A stretch of DNA of 64,000 nt from Burkholderiales bacterium (lineage in GTDB: Bacteria; Pseudomonadota; Gammaproteobacteria; Burkholderiales; Eutrophovitaceae). The position numbers and the translations under genes are program-made. The DNA lies in contig DATMAN010000090.1 of NCBI GenBank assembly GCA_035560005.1, forward strand, positions 1 to 64,000, written 5' to 3'. This document shows positions 25,775-34,520 of the stretch, piece by piece (the stretch's first letter is position 1; each line of letters begins with the position of its first letter). The notes under the pieces are model-generated. The model made no database searches. It saw nothing but the letters and a program-made list of their open reading frames with translations, and was not told the origin of the DNA.

Positions 25775-27208
25775 ATGCACGCAAGACTCCTGCTGCTCCT
25801 TGCCTGCCTGCCGGCCGCGGCGTTGTTTGCCCAGACCGGGTTTGCGCCGCAGGCGCTTTCCGCCGGCGCATTTACCGTGGAAGACGCCGGCAGCGGCGCT
25901 TATTCGCACGCCTCGCCGCTGCTGACGGCCGAGCAGCGCGAACTCTTCGCGCTGGGCCGGCGCATGTTTCACAACAAGTGGGCGTTCTACTGGTTCGAGA
26001 ACGCGGAATGGGGACGCGGCCCTACCTCCAACGCCCAGGCCTGCGCGAGCTGCCACGCGCACAACGGGCGCGGGCTGGCGCCTGGAGATGTCGGGCAGGC
26101 AGGCAGTGCTCCGGGCGAACCGGAAGCGCCGCGCGACAGCCACATCGCGGTAGAAGCGGAACCCACCGTTCAGCTCGTCGTGAGACTCAGCCTGCCTGGT
26201 GAGGATCCGCATGGCGGGCCGCGGCCGCACCCGGACTATGGCGACCAGTTGCAGAACGTCGGGGTCCGCGGAGTCGTTCCGGCGGAGGCCGAAATCGCGA
26301 TCGACTGGGTCGAAAAGACCGTGGCCTTCCGGGACGGCGAAATCGTGCGCCTGCGCCAGCCGCGTCTGCGCTTGAGCCGGTTGGCATTCGGCCCACTGGG
26401 CGATGAAACGCTGCTCTCGCTCAGGCTCGCGCCGCCGCTGATTGGCCTCGGCTTGCTGGAAGCAGTGCCCGAGGAGGACATTGAAAGGCTGGCAGCGCGC
26501 ACGCCGGCCGACGGGATTCGCGGCCGCGCGAACCGGGTATGGGACGCGAGCCGCCAGAAGACCGTACTCGGCCGCTTCGGTCTCAAGGCCAACCACGGCA
26601 GTGTGCGCGAACAGGTGGCCGCCGCGTTCCTCAACGATCTGGGCTTGAGCAACCCGGTCTATCCGGACCAGAACTGCCCGCCGGTGCAGAAAGCCTGCCG
26701 CGAGCAGATGGTGGCAGGCAAACCGGAGATCACGGCGCTGCGCCTGGCGGCGACCGAACTGTACGTGCGCGCGCTGCTGGTCCCGGCGCGGCGCAACGTC
26801 GACGATCCTCGGGTACGGCGAGGCGAACAGCTCTTCGAGCAAGCGCGTTGCGCGGTGTGCCACGTGCCGGAGCTGAAGACCGGCGCAGCCACCGGGCTGC
26901 CGCAGCTCGCGCACCAGACCATTCGTCCCTACACCGATCTGCTGCTACACGACATGGGCGAAGGACTGGCCGACGGTCGGCCGGACTATCTGGCCTCGGG
27001 GCGCGAGTGGCGCACTGCGCCGCTCTGGGGTATCGGCCTGTCGAAGACCGTGAACGGCGCGGGCGCCTTCCTGCACGACGGCCGCGCTCGAGATTTCACC
27101 GAGGCCATCCTGTGGCACGGCGGTGAGGCAGAAGTCTCGCGCGAGGCCTACCGCGCCATGCCGAAGCAGGAGCGCGAAGCGCTGACTGCGTTCCTCGCAT
27201 CGCTCTGA
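25775..27208 (+). CDS. Exported diheme cytochrome c (di-heme oxidoreductase family)
   Basis: The 477-residue protein has a signal peptide, MHARLLLLLACLPAAALFAQ, and two c-type heme sites: CASCH at 90-94 and CAVCH at 359-363. The region between carries RANRVWD and FGLKANHGSVREQVAAAFLNDLG, as in the putative diheme peroxidase/thiol oxidoreductase family (CxxC-type DUF1111). It would work in the periplasm in electron transfer. The ATG at 25775 is set by the signal peptide; the same frame is open long before it but antisense to other genes. Reaction unknown. Confidence 0.83.
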   Translation: MHARLLLLLACLPAAALFAQTGFAPQALSAGAFTVEDAGSGAYSHASPLLTAEQRELFALGRRMFHNKWAFYWFENAEWGRGPTSNAQACASCHAHNGRGLAPGDVGQAGSAPGEPEAPRDSHIAVEAEPTVQLVVRLSLPGEDPHGGPRPHPDYGDQLQNVGVRGVVPAEAEIAIDWVEKTVAFRDGEIVRLRQPRLRLSRLAFGPLGDETLLSLRLAPPLIGLGLLEAVPEEDIERLAARTPADGIRGRANRVWDASRQKTVLGRFGLKANHGSVREQVAAAFLNDLGLSNPVYPDQNCPPVQKACREQMVAGKPEITALRLAATELYVRALLVPARRNVDDPRVRRGEQLFEQARCAVCHVPELKTGAATGLPQLAHQTIRPYTDLLLHDMGEGLADGRPDYLASGREWRTAPLWGIGLSKTVNGAGAFLHDGRARDFTEAILWHGGEAEVSREAYRAMPKQEREALTAFLASL

Positions 27209-27314
27209 AGCAATGCAGGATCAGGTGCCCGGCTTCGGGAGGGAGGACTCGGGCGGGCGGTCCCGGCGTTTTCTGTCACGCTTCTCGCCTCTTTCCTGAC
27301 GCCTCAGGCCTTCT

Positions 27315-27887
27315 TCAGCTCTCGGTCTTCCTGATTTCCTTCTCGTCGGCCCATTCGAGCAGGCCGTTCTGGACGTTCCACAGCTGCAGCGTGAACTTGT
27401 AGTAGACATCCTTGACCTTCTTGGTCTCCTTGACGATGGAGACGATGCTGCCGCCAAGCCGGTAGCCGGCCCCGACCATCTTTCCGATCTCTGCGGCCTG
27501 CTCCTTCTGGTAGTACTCGCTCTGCTGGCGCTGCAGTTCGGCGATCTGCCGCTGCATGTCGGCCTCGTCGACCGCGAAGCGCACCTTTCCGCTCTTGGAG
27601 AGCTGCGCGCGAATCGAATCGGTGATGGCGCGCGTGTCGATGTACTCGCTGGTCTTGTTCTTCACCTCCTGCACGGTGATGATCGGCTGGTTGCCGTTGG
27701 CGATCACCGGCGCCTGAAGCATCGAGCGGGCCATCGACTCGGCGATCTGCTGCAGATCGGTCGAACCGAATTCCACCGTCACGGTTTCCACCGCGCCCGC
27801 ATCGCCGTAGCGCACCTGCTTGCTGCAGCCGGCCACGGCGATCGTGGCCAGCGCGACGGTGGCGAGCGCCCTGAAGATCGTGTTCAT
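27315..27887 (-). CDS. lpoB: Penicillin-binding protein activator LpoB-like lipoprotein
   Basis: The 190-residue protein has a lipobox VAGC and a mature domain with FGSTDLQQIAESMARSM, VQEVKNKTSEYIDTRAI and YRLGGSIVSIVKETKKVKD, the pattern of LpoB, the outer-membrane lipoprotein that reaches through the cell wall to stimulate PBP1b in E. coli. GGAGG precedes the ATG at 27887. It is the last gene of an operon with a YcfL-like gene 11 bases away and a COG3014-type gene upstream of that, an order also seen around E. coli ycfL-lpoB. Confidence 0.83.
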   Translation of the reverse strand: MNTIFRALATVALATIAVAGCSKQVRYGDAGAVETVTVEFGSTDLQQIAESMARSMLQAPVIANGNQPIITVQEVKNKTSEYIDTRAITDSIRAQLSKSGKVRFAVDEADMQRQIAELQRQQSEYYQKEQAAEIGKMVGAGYRLGGSIVSIVKETKKVKDVYYKFTLQLWNVQNGLLEWADEKEIRKTES

Positions 27888-27898
27888 CGTTGCCTCCG

Positions 27899-28303
27899 CT
27901 ATTCCTTGATCAAGAGCCTGAAGTCCTGCGCGTTGACGCCGGGCGCGACGGTACGGATCGTGCGTCGCTCGTCCGGATAGAGGATCAACGGCTTCCAGGC
28001 TTCCTCCGGTGCGACACTCATGCCGTCGGGCTCGAACCAGAGGAAGCGGTATTCCAGCGACTGATTGCGCGATTTTTCGTTCTCCAGGTCGACGTCCACC
28101 CGCAGGATGCCTTCGTTCACCACGCAGCGCATCTGGACGATGCCCACGTCGGGATCGCCCAGGAACTGCACCTTCTCCTTGACCAGCCTCGCGGTCGAGC
28201 CAGATTCCTTGAAGCCGGGGCAGGACTCCGAGGGCAGCGGCGGGCCCTTGGCCCTGCATCCGCCGAGCAGCGCCAGCGCGACCAGCAGTACGGCGATTCT
28301 CAT
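27899..28303 (-). CDS. YcfL-like lipoprotein (DUF1425)
   Basis: The 134-residue protein has lipobox LLGGC and a DUF1425/YcfL-type body with EYRFLWFEPDGMSV and an ending VAPGVNAQDFRLLIKE. Function is unknown, but YcfL is next to lpoB in E. coli and here too, with 11 bases between them. It is 22 bases downstream of the COG3014-type gene. Confidence 0.82.
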   Translation of the reverse strand: MRIAVLLVALALLGGCRAKGPPLPSESCPGFKESGSTARLVKEKVQFLGDPDVGIVQMRCVVNEGILRVDVDLENEKSRNQSLEYRFLWFEPDGMSVAPEEAWKPLILYPDERRTIRTVAPGVNAQDFRLLIKE

Positions 28304-28325
28304 GGCGATCTCCTTGCCGTTGGGG

Positions 28326-29774
28326 TCATCTTAGCCCAAGGCCCATTGCGCTTGCGCGTGCCTTCGGCTGCCGTCCTGAAGGCGCAGCGGGCGACACCAG
28401 ATAGACCTGCGAGCCGAGCATCCGGATACACGCCAACGCGTAACGCCCCTGAACGTTGACCGGGAACTCGTGGCGCCCGGCCCCCGTATCCACCGTCAGG
28501 AGGTGATCGCCCGGAGTCACGCTCGTGCGCGCCACGGAGATCGTGGCAGGCAATGTGCGCCAGCCGCGCTCGTCCGCCTGCTCGGTCAGCACTGCCCCGA
28601 TCATGACCAGCGCACCCGCAAGCCCGCTGTCGTCGCGTTTCAAGGCCTGGCGCTGCAGCGCGACCTTGCCGGTGGCACGCACGAAAGCGCGCAACAGGAT
28701 CCAGGGCATGTCGTCGTGCAACTGACGGCGCGACATCAGGTCGATGCTGGTGATCACCGGAGGTTCGCCCAGGTCGCGTCCGTCCACGGTGAGCGCGCGC
28801 ACGGAGGTCGCGGCGTCCCCCGGACGGATCACCGGCACGGACACCGGCGCGAGCGCGACGCCGTACTCGGTGAAGACCGGCAGGTTGAAATTCGCCGAGT
28901 CGCGGGCAGGCGCGCTCCCGCTCTCCACGACAATCAGCAGCTCCGCAAGGTCGGATCGGTGATCCAGCACGCGCGCGTCCAGTCCTTCGAGGGATCTCTC
29001 CAGCAGCGCGATCCCCGGTCGCAACTCGATCGCCTGACGATAACCGGCCGCCGCGAGGCTGGGCTCGCCCAGCGCCTCGTAGATGAAGCCAGCGAGGTAG
29101 TGACTGAAGGCGCTCTGGTAGCTGTTCTTCAGCGCGAGCACCTCGGGGTTGTCGATCGTCTCGACCGGATAGCCGTCCAGCTCCTTGAAGCTCGGGCGCG
29201 CGCCGTGCTTCCTGGCCTGCTCTTCGGCCTCCAGTACCTGCCTGGCACGCAGACTGGCGATCACGGCCTCGCGCTCATGCGCGCGCTTGACCGCCACGCG
29301 CGCCTTGTCCCACTCTCCCAGCGCCAGGTGATTGAGCGCCATGCGCGCGCTGAGCATCACTTTCTCGAAGTCCGCGCCTTCGTACGGCCGCAAGCGGTCG
29401 TTCACCAGGATCGAGCCCAGATCGCGCAGCAGCCGCTCGGGATGGGCGCGGGCCGTGTCTTCCCACATCTGCACGCGCTGTTCCGCCATGAGCCAGGCGG
29501 TCTGGCTGTCTGCGAAGCGATGTGCCAGCCGCAACAGCTCGCCCTTTTCCAGGTAGTACAGAAGATCCTTTCGCGCGCGCCGGTTGTAGCCGTCGTAGAC
29601 CGCCATCGCCTGGTCGATGGCACCGTGCCCGGCCAGATCCAGCGTGCGGGTCAGCTCGACATCGTAGCTGCGCAATGTGGCGCAAGCCGAAAGAAGGGCG
29701 GCCAGCAGCAACGCCGGAGCCCAGGGCTTCCGGCGTTGTTCGGCAAGATCAATCGGGGGCGGTGTTTCCGTCAC
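28326..29774 (-). CDS. COG3014-type lipoprotein with TPR-like helical region
   Basis: The 482-residue protein has an N-terminal hydrophobic segment ending in lipobox LLSAC after MTETPPPIDLAEQRRKPWAP. The body is helical with TPR-like stretches (HYLAGFIYEALGEPSLAAAGY RQAIELRP-type) followed by strands in the last 150 residues. This matches a family found with LpoB and YcfL genes in other betaproteobacteria, role unknown. It heads the three-gene lipoprotein operon. Confidence 0.78.
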   Translation of the reverse strand: MTETPPPIDLAEQRRKPWAPALLLAALLSACATLRSYDVELTRTLDLAGHGAIDQAMAVYDGYNRRARKDLLYYLEKGELLRLAHRFADSQTAWLMAEQRVQMWEDTARAHPERLLRDLGSILVNDRLRPYEGADFEKVMLSARMALNHLALGEWDKARVAVKRAHEREAVIASLRARQVLEAEEQARKHGARPSFKELDGYPVETIDNPEVLALKNSYQSAFSHYLAGFIYEALGEPSLAAAGYRQAIELRPGIALLERSLEGLDARVLDHRSDLAELLIVVESGSAPARDSANFNLPVFTEYGVALAPVSVPVIRPGDAATSVRALTVDGRDLGEPPVITSIDLMSRRQLHDDMPWILLRAFVRATGKVALQRQALKRDDSGLAGALVMIGAVLTEQADERGWRTLPATISVARTSVTPGDHLLTVDTGAGRHEFPVNVQGRYALACIRMLGSQVYLVSPAAPSGRQPKARASAMGLGLR

Positions 29775-29808
29775 AGGGCGCGGGAACGACGCCCGACCCC
29801 GCCGCCGG

Positions 29809-30762
29809 TCAGCGGATCGCGACCGGCGCCACCGTCGAACCCGTGCCGCCCTTGACCTTGAGCGGCTGCACGACGAAGGCGAACTCGTACGCCTTTTTCG
29901 CCGCCAGCTCGTCGAGCTTGACGTTCTCGAGCAGAAAGATGCCGTTGACGACCAGGGCGATCTGATGCACCGGCAACGAGAGTTGCTTGTCCGGGTTGGG
30001 CGCGACCTCCACTCCGAAGGTGTCCGCGCCGATCAGCATGACGTCCTGCTTCGCCAGCCACTCCGCGGCCGGCACCCCGATGCCGGGCGTATTGCTGTTG
30101 TACTTGGCGTTGTCCACGCCCCAGAGCTTGCCCCAGCCGGTGTGGATCAGCACCGCGTCGCCTGGTTGCAGGCTCACACCCTGGCGTTTCAGCGCGGCCT
30201 GCAGGTCGTCGGGCATGATCTCGTAGCCCGAAGCCAGCATGTCCGTGCTTTTGAGCGCTGCCACATCGATCAGCACGCCGCGCGTGAAGAGCATGCCGAT
30301 CTTGTCCACGCCCAGCCTGGTGAAGCCGTTGCGCGTGGCGATCTCGTCGCTCTTGAAGCAGTTGTAGAGCAGCCCGTCGATGCCCTGGTGGGAGAACATG
30401 TCGAGCTGGGTACCGACCTGGCCGATCTCGCTGATCACCAGCTCTTCGTTGGTGATGCGCTTGTTCGTGCCCATCGGCCCGCCGGTGCGCTTGGTGTGCA
30501 GGTCGAAGCGCCGCGTGCCGAAGAAAGGCATGTCCATCGACAGCACGCGTCCCAGCTCGATCACTTCGCCGCTGCGGATGAGCCGCGCCGCGCGCATCAC
30601 GGTCTCGGGCTTCATGTGGTTGGCCGCACCGCGCTCGTCCGCCGCGCCCCATTTCGACGGGCAGCGCTCGCCTGGGGCAGGCGGGGTCCAGCTCTGCGCA
30701 GCGACGGACGCGGCTGCGAGCAGCATGGTACCTGCAAGGATCGCTTCAAATCGGGTCCTCAT
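29809..30762 (-). CDS. Exported cyclase family protein (kynurenine-formamidase fold)
   Basis: The 317-residue protein has a signal peptide MRTRFEAILAGTMLLAAASV cut near VAAQ-SWTPP. The cyclase-family core is present with GQVGTQLDMFSHQGIDG and GDAVLIHTGWGKLW. In typical members the site reads HxGTHxDxxxH; here the two first histidines are glutamines (Q-V-G-T-Q), while Asp and the last His remain. The reaction is unknown, likely hydrolytic on an amide or lactone. It lies 34 bases upstream of the COG3014 gene in the same direction. Confidence 0.75.
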   Translation of the reverse strand: MRTRFEAILAGTMLLAAASVAAQSWTPPAPGERCPSKWGAADERGAANHMKPETVMRAARLIRSGEVIELGRVLSMDMPFFGTRRFDLHTKRTGGPMGTNKRITNEELVISEIGQVGTQLDMFSHQGIDGLLYNCFKSDEIATRNGFTRLGVDKIGMLFTRGVLIDVAALKSTDMLASGYEIMPDDLQAALKRQGVSLQPGDAVLIHTGWGKLWGVDNAKYNSNTPGIGVPAAEWLAKQDVMLIGADTFGVEVAPNPDKQLSLPVHQIALVVNGIFLLENVKLDELAAKKAYEFAFVVQPLKVKGGTGSTVAPVAIR

Positions 30763-30806
30763 CTCTTTCCTCCGTCATCGTTCTTTTGTACGCCGGCGCG
30801 TCTAGC

Positions 30807-32060
30807 TTAGCGCAATTCGGCACGCTCACCGGTGGCGGGCCGCGCGCGCAGCATCCAGGCGAACGCGAACAGTTCGAGCACGAAGAAAAAGCCGAACGCG
30901 GCGCTGTATCCGTCCGCCAGATATCCGCCGGAGGGCGCGGGCCAGAGATCCACGATCGCGCCGAACAGCCACTGCGTCGCGAACGCGGTCAGGAAGACCA
31001 GAAGATTGAGCGCCGTGTTGGCACGGCCGGTCAGCGCCATCGGAAAGCTTTGCGACACGATCGTAAAAGCGAGGCTGCCGGAAGTACCGAAGAAGCCGAA
31101 TGCGCCCCACAGCAGCAGCGGGCTCGCGGTCGCGCCGAGCACGAGCGGCAGCTGCACGGCGAGAAACACGCCGGTCGCCGCGACGAATACGGTGAAGGGC
31201 GCAACTCCGCGGCGGGCGAGCCGCGCTGCGCACGCGCCCCAGAACAGAAACCCGCACATCGTGGCGCCGCCCAGCGCCAGGAGATGCTTCGCGATCTCGC
31301 TGCGGTCCAGCCGCGCGACGTCCGCGAGCCACGGTCCCGCCCAAAGCCCCTGGATCGCCATGTTGAGCGCCTGAAACAGCGTCGAGGCTAGCGCGATGCG
31401 CCAGAAGGTCGCCGAACGGAAGACCATCACCACACCCGCCATCTGCTGTGCCAGCGTCTCGGTCGCGCGTCCGGAAGCGCGCTCCGGTACCACAAAGAAG
31501 ATTGCGCCCGACACAACCATGCACGCGGCGCCCAGTGCGATGAACACGCCGCGCCAGTCGATCACGGCGAGCACCGCTTCCACCGGCGCGGTCGACGCCA
31601 CCGCGCCGAGTCCGCCCGCGAAGAAGACCCAGCCGCTCCTGGCAGGCAGTTGTCCGATCGGAAACCAGAGCGTGAACGCCTTGATGCTCGACATCAGGCA
31701 GCCGCAGACGCCCAGGCCAATCAGCGCGCGGGCACCGAACAGAACGGCCGGACTGCCGGCCGCGCCGAACAGCATGGCTCCGGTACCCGCGATGAGCAAC
31801 AGCGCGGCGTTGGTGCGGCGCGGTCCGAAGCGGTCGAGCAGCATCCCGAGGGGAATCTGGAACGCGCCAAAGGCGAGAAAGTACGCCGCGGTGAGCAGTC
31901 CGAGCTGCGTGGCGGAGAGAGAGAATTCGGCCACCAGCTCCGGCGCGATCACCGCATTGACGCTGCGGAACAGATAGGACAGGAAATAGCCCGCCGAAAA
32001 CGGCAGCACGATCGCCGCGGGCGGGGCCGCGGCGCGCGCTTCGGTGCCGCGCAGGCTCAC
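30807..32060 (-). CDS. MFS transporter
   Basis: The 417-residue protein has 12 predicted membrane segments and the MFS loop motif GMLLDRFGPRRTNAALL. No substrate is suggested by sequence. The start is GTG at 32060, sharing the stop region of the upstream holin-like gene (GTGA overlap), which gives a first helix at IVLPFSAGYFLSYLFRSVNA. The open frame is longer but that part is antisense-like. Its product would be an inner-membrane exporter or importer. Confidence 0.78.
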   Translation of the reverse strand: MSLRGTEARAAAPPAAIVLPFSAGYFLSYLFRSVNAVIAPELVAEFSLSATQLGLLTAAYFLAFGAFQIPLGMLLDRFGPRRTNAALLLIAGTGAMLFGAAGSPAVLFGARALIGLGVCGCLMSSIKAFTLWFPIGQLPARSGWVFFAGGLGAVASTAPVEAVLAVIDWRGVFIALGAACMVVSGAIFFVVPERASGRATETLAQQMAGVVMVFRSATFWRIALASTLFQALNMAIQGLWAGPWLADVARLDRSEIAKHLLALGGATMCGFLFWGACAARLARRGVAPFTVFVAATGVFLAVQLPLVLGATASPLLLWGAFGFFGTSGSLAFTIVSQSFPMALTGRANTALNLLVFLTAFATQWLFGAIVDLWPAPSGGYLADGYSAAFGFFFVLELFAFAWMLRARPATGERAELR

Positions 32061-32440
32061 CGGGTGCGGCGCGCAACGCTCCCGTCGAAGCCGAGCGCCC
32101 GATTGATCAGCAACGACAGAATGGAAACGAACAGCGCGATCAGCGCACCGGACCAGAATCCCGCGACCTGGAAACCCGGAACAGCCCACGCCACCAGCAG
32201 GAGCATGAGCGCGTTGGCCACCAGAATGAACAGGCCGAAGGTCACCACCGTGAGCGGCAGGGTGAGAATCAGCACGATCGGCTTGATGAAGGCGTTCGCC
32301 ATGCCCAACAGCAGGCCCGAGACGAAGAGCGCTTGTGCGTCGTCGAACGCGATGCCCTGGAACACCGCGTCCGCCACCCACAGCGAAAGCGTGTTCACGC
32401 CCCAGAACAGCAGGAAGCTCACGACCGGGTGATAGCGCAT
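32057..32440 (-). CDS. Phage-holin-family (four-helix) membrane protein
   Basis: The 127-residue protein has four hydrophobic segments and the conserved LLLGMANAFIKPIVLILTLP of the PF04020-type family. Despite the name, members are widespread chromosomal membrane proteins with no proven holin role. The ATG at 32440 gives MRYHPVVSFLLFWGVNTL; an in-frame ATG at 32458 (MLRLRAMRYH) is also possible. It is coupled to the MFS gene by a 4-base overlap. Confidence 0.8.
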   Translation of the reverse strand: MRYHPVVSFLLFWGVNTLSLWVADAVFQGIAFDDAQALFVSGLLLGMANAFIKPIVLILTLPLTVVTFGLFILVANALMLLLVAWAVPGFQVAGFWSGALIALFVSILSLLINRALGFDGSVARRTR

Positions 32441-32598
32441 GGCGCGCAATCGTAGCATGCGCCCGGTGCTACACTGCGCGCCTTTGCCGAGGACAGAGGA
32501 CGAATTCGCGAGGACGCTCGACAGAAGACCCAAGACTGCGAACTCGCTTGTCATCTGTCACTTGTCGCCTGTCGCCGATCGTTCGCCACTCGCCTTTC

Positions 32599-33486
32599 AT
32601 GACCACGCTTCCCCGCTCGCTGTGGGCGCTGCTTGCGCTGCTGACACTGGCCTGGGGCCTGAACTGGCCGATGATGAAGCTGGCGCTCGCGGAACTGCCG
32701 GTGTGGACGTTTCGCGGCGCGTGCGTGGCGGCTGGCAGCATCGGCCTGTTCGCCATCGCCCGCACGGGCGGGCTGCCGCTTCGCATCGCGCGGCACCAGC
32801 GCTGGCGCGTTGCAGTGACGGCTTTTTTCAACATCACGCTGTGGAACGTGCTGATCGGCTATGGGCTCACACTGCTGCCCTCGGGCCGCGCGGCCATCCT
32901 CGCCTACACCATGCCTCTGTGGACCGTGCTGTTGTCGATCTGCGCGCTGAACGAGCCGCTCACCACGCGGCGCATCGCCGGGCTCGCGCTGGGTCTGGCC
33001 GGGCTCGCCTTGCTTCTGGGCACCGAGCTCGCGGTGCTGCGCGCGGCACCGGTGGGCGCTTTGCTGGTCCTCGGGGCCGCGGTGTCGTGGGCCATCGGCA
33101 CGGTGCTCATGAAGCGCTATCCCACCGATCTGCCGACCACCGCCTTCGTCGCTTGGCAACTGGCCATCGGGGGGTTGCCCATCGTGCTCGGGGCGCTTGT
33201 GCTCGACTGGGGAGCGTGGCGCCCGATCAGCGTGGGCCCCACCATCGGGCTGCTCTACAACATGTTCGTGGCCTTCATCTTCTGCCACTGGGCGTGGTTC
33301 AAGATCGCGACCAGCGCGCCGGCCGGCGTGGCTTCGCTGTCCACCATGATGATTCCGGTCGTGGGTGTCTTCAGCGGCATGCTCGTGCTGGGTGAGCAAC
33401 CGAAGTGGCCGGAGTTCGCGGCGCTTGGTCTGGTGTTGCTGGCGCTCGCCACCGTACTGGTCCCGCAGAGAATCTTTTCGCGCTAG
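32599..33486 (+). CDS. EamA/DMT-family permease
   Basis: The 295-residue protein has ten hydrophobic segments in two repeats, beginning MTTLPRSLWALLALLTLAWG and ending GLVLLALATVLVPQRIFSR, the EamA duplicate. It exports or imports a small metabolite through the inner membrane; substrate unknown. The gap before it, 32441-32598, contains repeat-like strings (see findings). Confidence 0.85.
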   Translation: MTTLPRSLWALLALLTLAWGLNWPMMKLALAELPVWTFRGACVAAGSIGLFAIARTGGLPLRIARHQRWRVAVTAFFNITLWNVLIGYGLTLLPSGRAAILAYTMPLWTVLLSICALNEPLTTRRIAGLALGLAGLALLLGTELAVLRAAPVGALLVLGAAVSWAIGTVLMKRYPTDLPTTAFVAWQLAIGGLPIVLGALVLDWGAWRPISVGPTIGLLYNMFVAFIFCHWAWFKIATSAPAGVASLSTMMIPVVGVFSGMLVLGEQPKWPEFAALGLVLLALATVLVPQRIFSR

Positions 33487-33596
33487 GAGGTCTCGGGATC
33501 CGGGTCGCGACTCTCCAACGCCGGGCGGGCGAAAAGCCCTGCAAAAACAGGCCTGAAATTTGCGTCGGGCGGGGTCGTAAGGGAGAAACCGCCGTC

Positions 33597-34220
33597 ATGA
33601 CCTTGACTTACCGCATCCGCCTGACGCTGTGCGCCGGCCTCGCCGCATTCCTGTCAAGTCCTGCCTCGGCCGACATCTACCGTTACGTGGACCAGGACGG
33701 ACACGTGCACTACACCAATGTGCCGCCCGACAGCCGCTTCAAGCTGTACATGAAAATCGTCTCCGATCCCGATCCGATGCGCGAGACGCTGGCGTCCGAA
33801 GTGCGCCACTACGGGCCGCAGCAGCGCAGCCGCTATGACAAGCACATCCGCGCCGCCGCCAAGGCCAACCGCCTCGACCCGGCGCTGCTGCACGCGGTGA
33901 TCTCCGCCGAATCAGGCTACAACCCCTTCGCCCGATCGCGCAAGGGCGCGACCGGGCTCATGCAGCTCATGCCCGACACGGCGCGCCGCTACGGCGTGAA
34001 GAACCTGCTCGACCCGGTGCAGAACATCCATGCCGGGGCACGCTACCTGCGCGACCTGATGGATCTGTTCAACAGCGACCTGCAGCTCGTGCTCGCCGCG
34101 TACAACGCCGGCGAGAACGCCGTGCTGCGCGCGGGCATGAAGATCCCGCCCTACTCGGAGACGATGACCTATGTCCCGCGGGTCATCACCTATTATCGCC
34201 AGTACCGGACGCGCTCCTGA
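33597..34220 (+). CDS. Lytic transglycosylase with DUF4124-like N terminus
   Basis: The 207-residue protein has a signal peptide ending near SPASA, then a DUF4124 motif DIYRYVDQDGHVHYTNVPPD, then an SLT domain with catalytic glutamate in HAVISAESGYNPFARS, GATGLMQLMPDTARRYGV, NIHAGARYLRDLM and AAYNAGENAV. It cleaves peptidoglycan in the periplasm with anhydro-muropeptide products. AAGGGAGA precedes the ATG at 33597. Confidence 0.9.
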   Translation: MTLTYRIRLTLCAGLAAFLSSPASADIYRYVDQDGHVHYTNVPPDSRFKLYMKIVSDPDPMRETLASEVRHYGPQQRSRYDKHIRAAAKANRLDPALLHAVISAESGYNPFARSRKGATGLMQLMPDTARRYGVKNLLDPVQNIHAGARYLRDLMDLFNSDLQLVLAAYNAGENAVLRAGMKIPPYSETMTYVPRVITYYRQYRTRS

Positions 34221-34520
34221 CCCTGCGGGCGATCACCCCCGGAATTGCCGAAAGCGTAGGCAGGCGCCGGCCGGAGCTTGGTCTTCGATGCCTCACCTGC
34301 AACGTCAGAGGACACTGATGGCGGTCGGGGAGTAACCCACAAGCAGGAGAAGCAAGCCACTTCGTCCAACGCCCCGCCTTGCACGGGCGCTGTGCTTTCT
34401 GGCGACCGGTTCTAGCCATTTGCCCGGGCGACCCCCGCCAAGCCTTTCGATGACGACGCGCTGCCTGGCGTGGGCTACGGTGCAGCAAAGTCCGTTTGCT
34501 TGCCGAACCGGCTTGCGCCA
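34221..34520. other. Gap with no feature recognised
   Basis: The 300 bases between the transglycosylase and the next gene hold no convincing coding frame, RNA or terminator that I can name. Confidence 0.5.
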
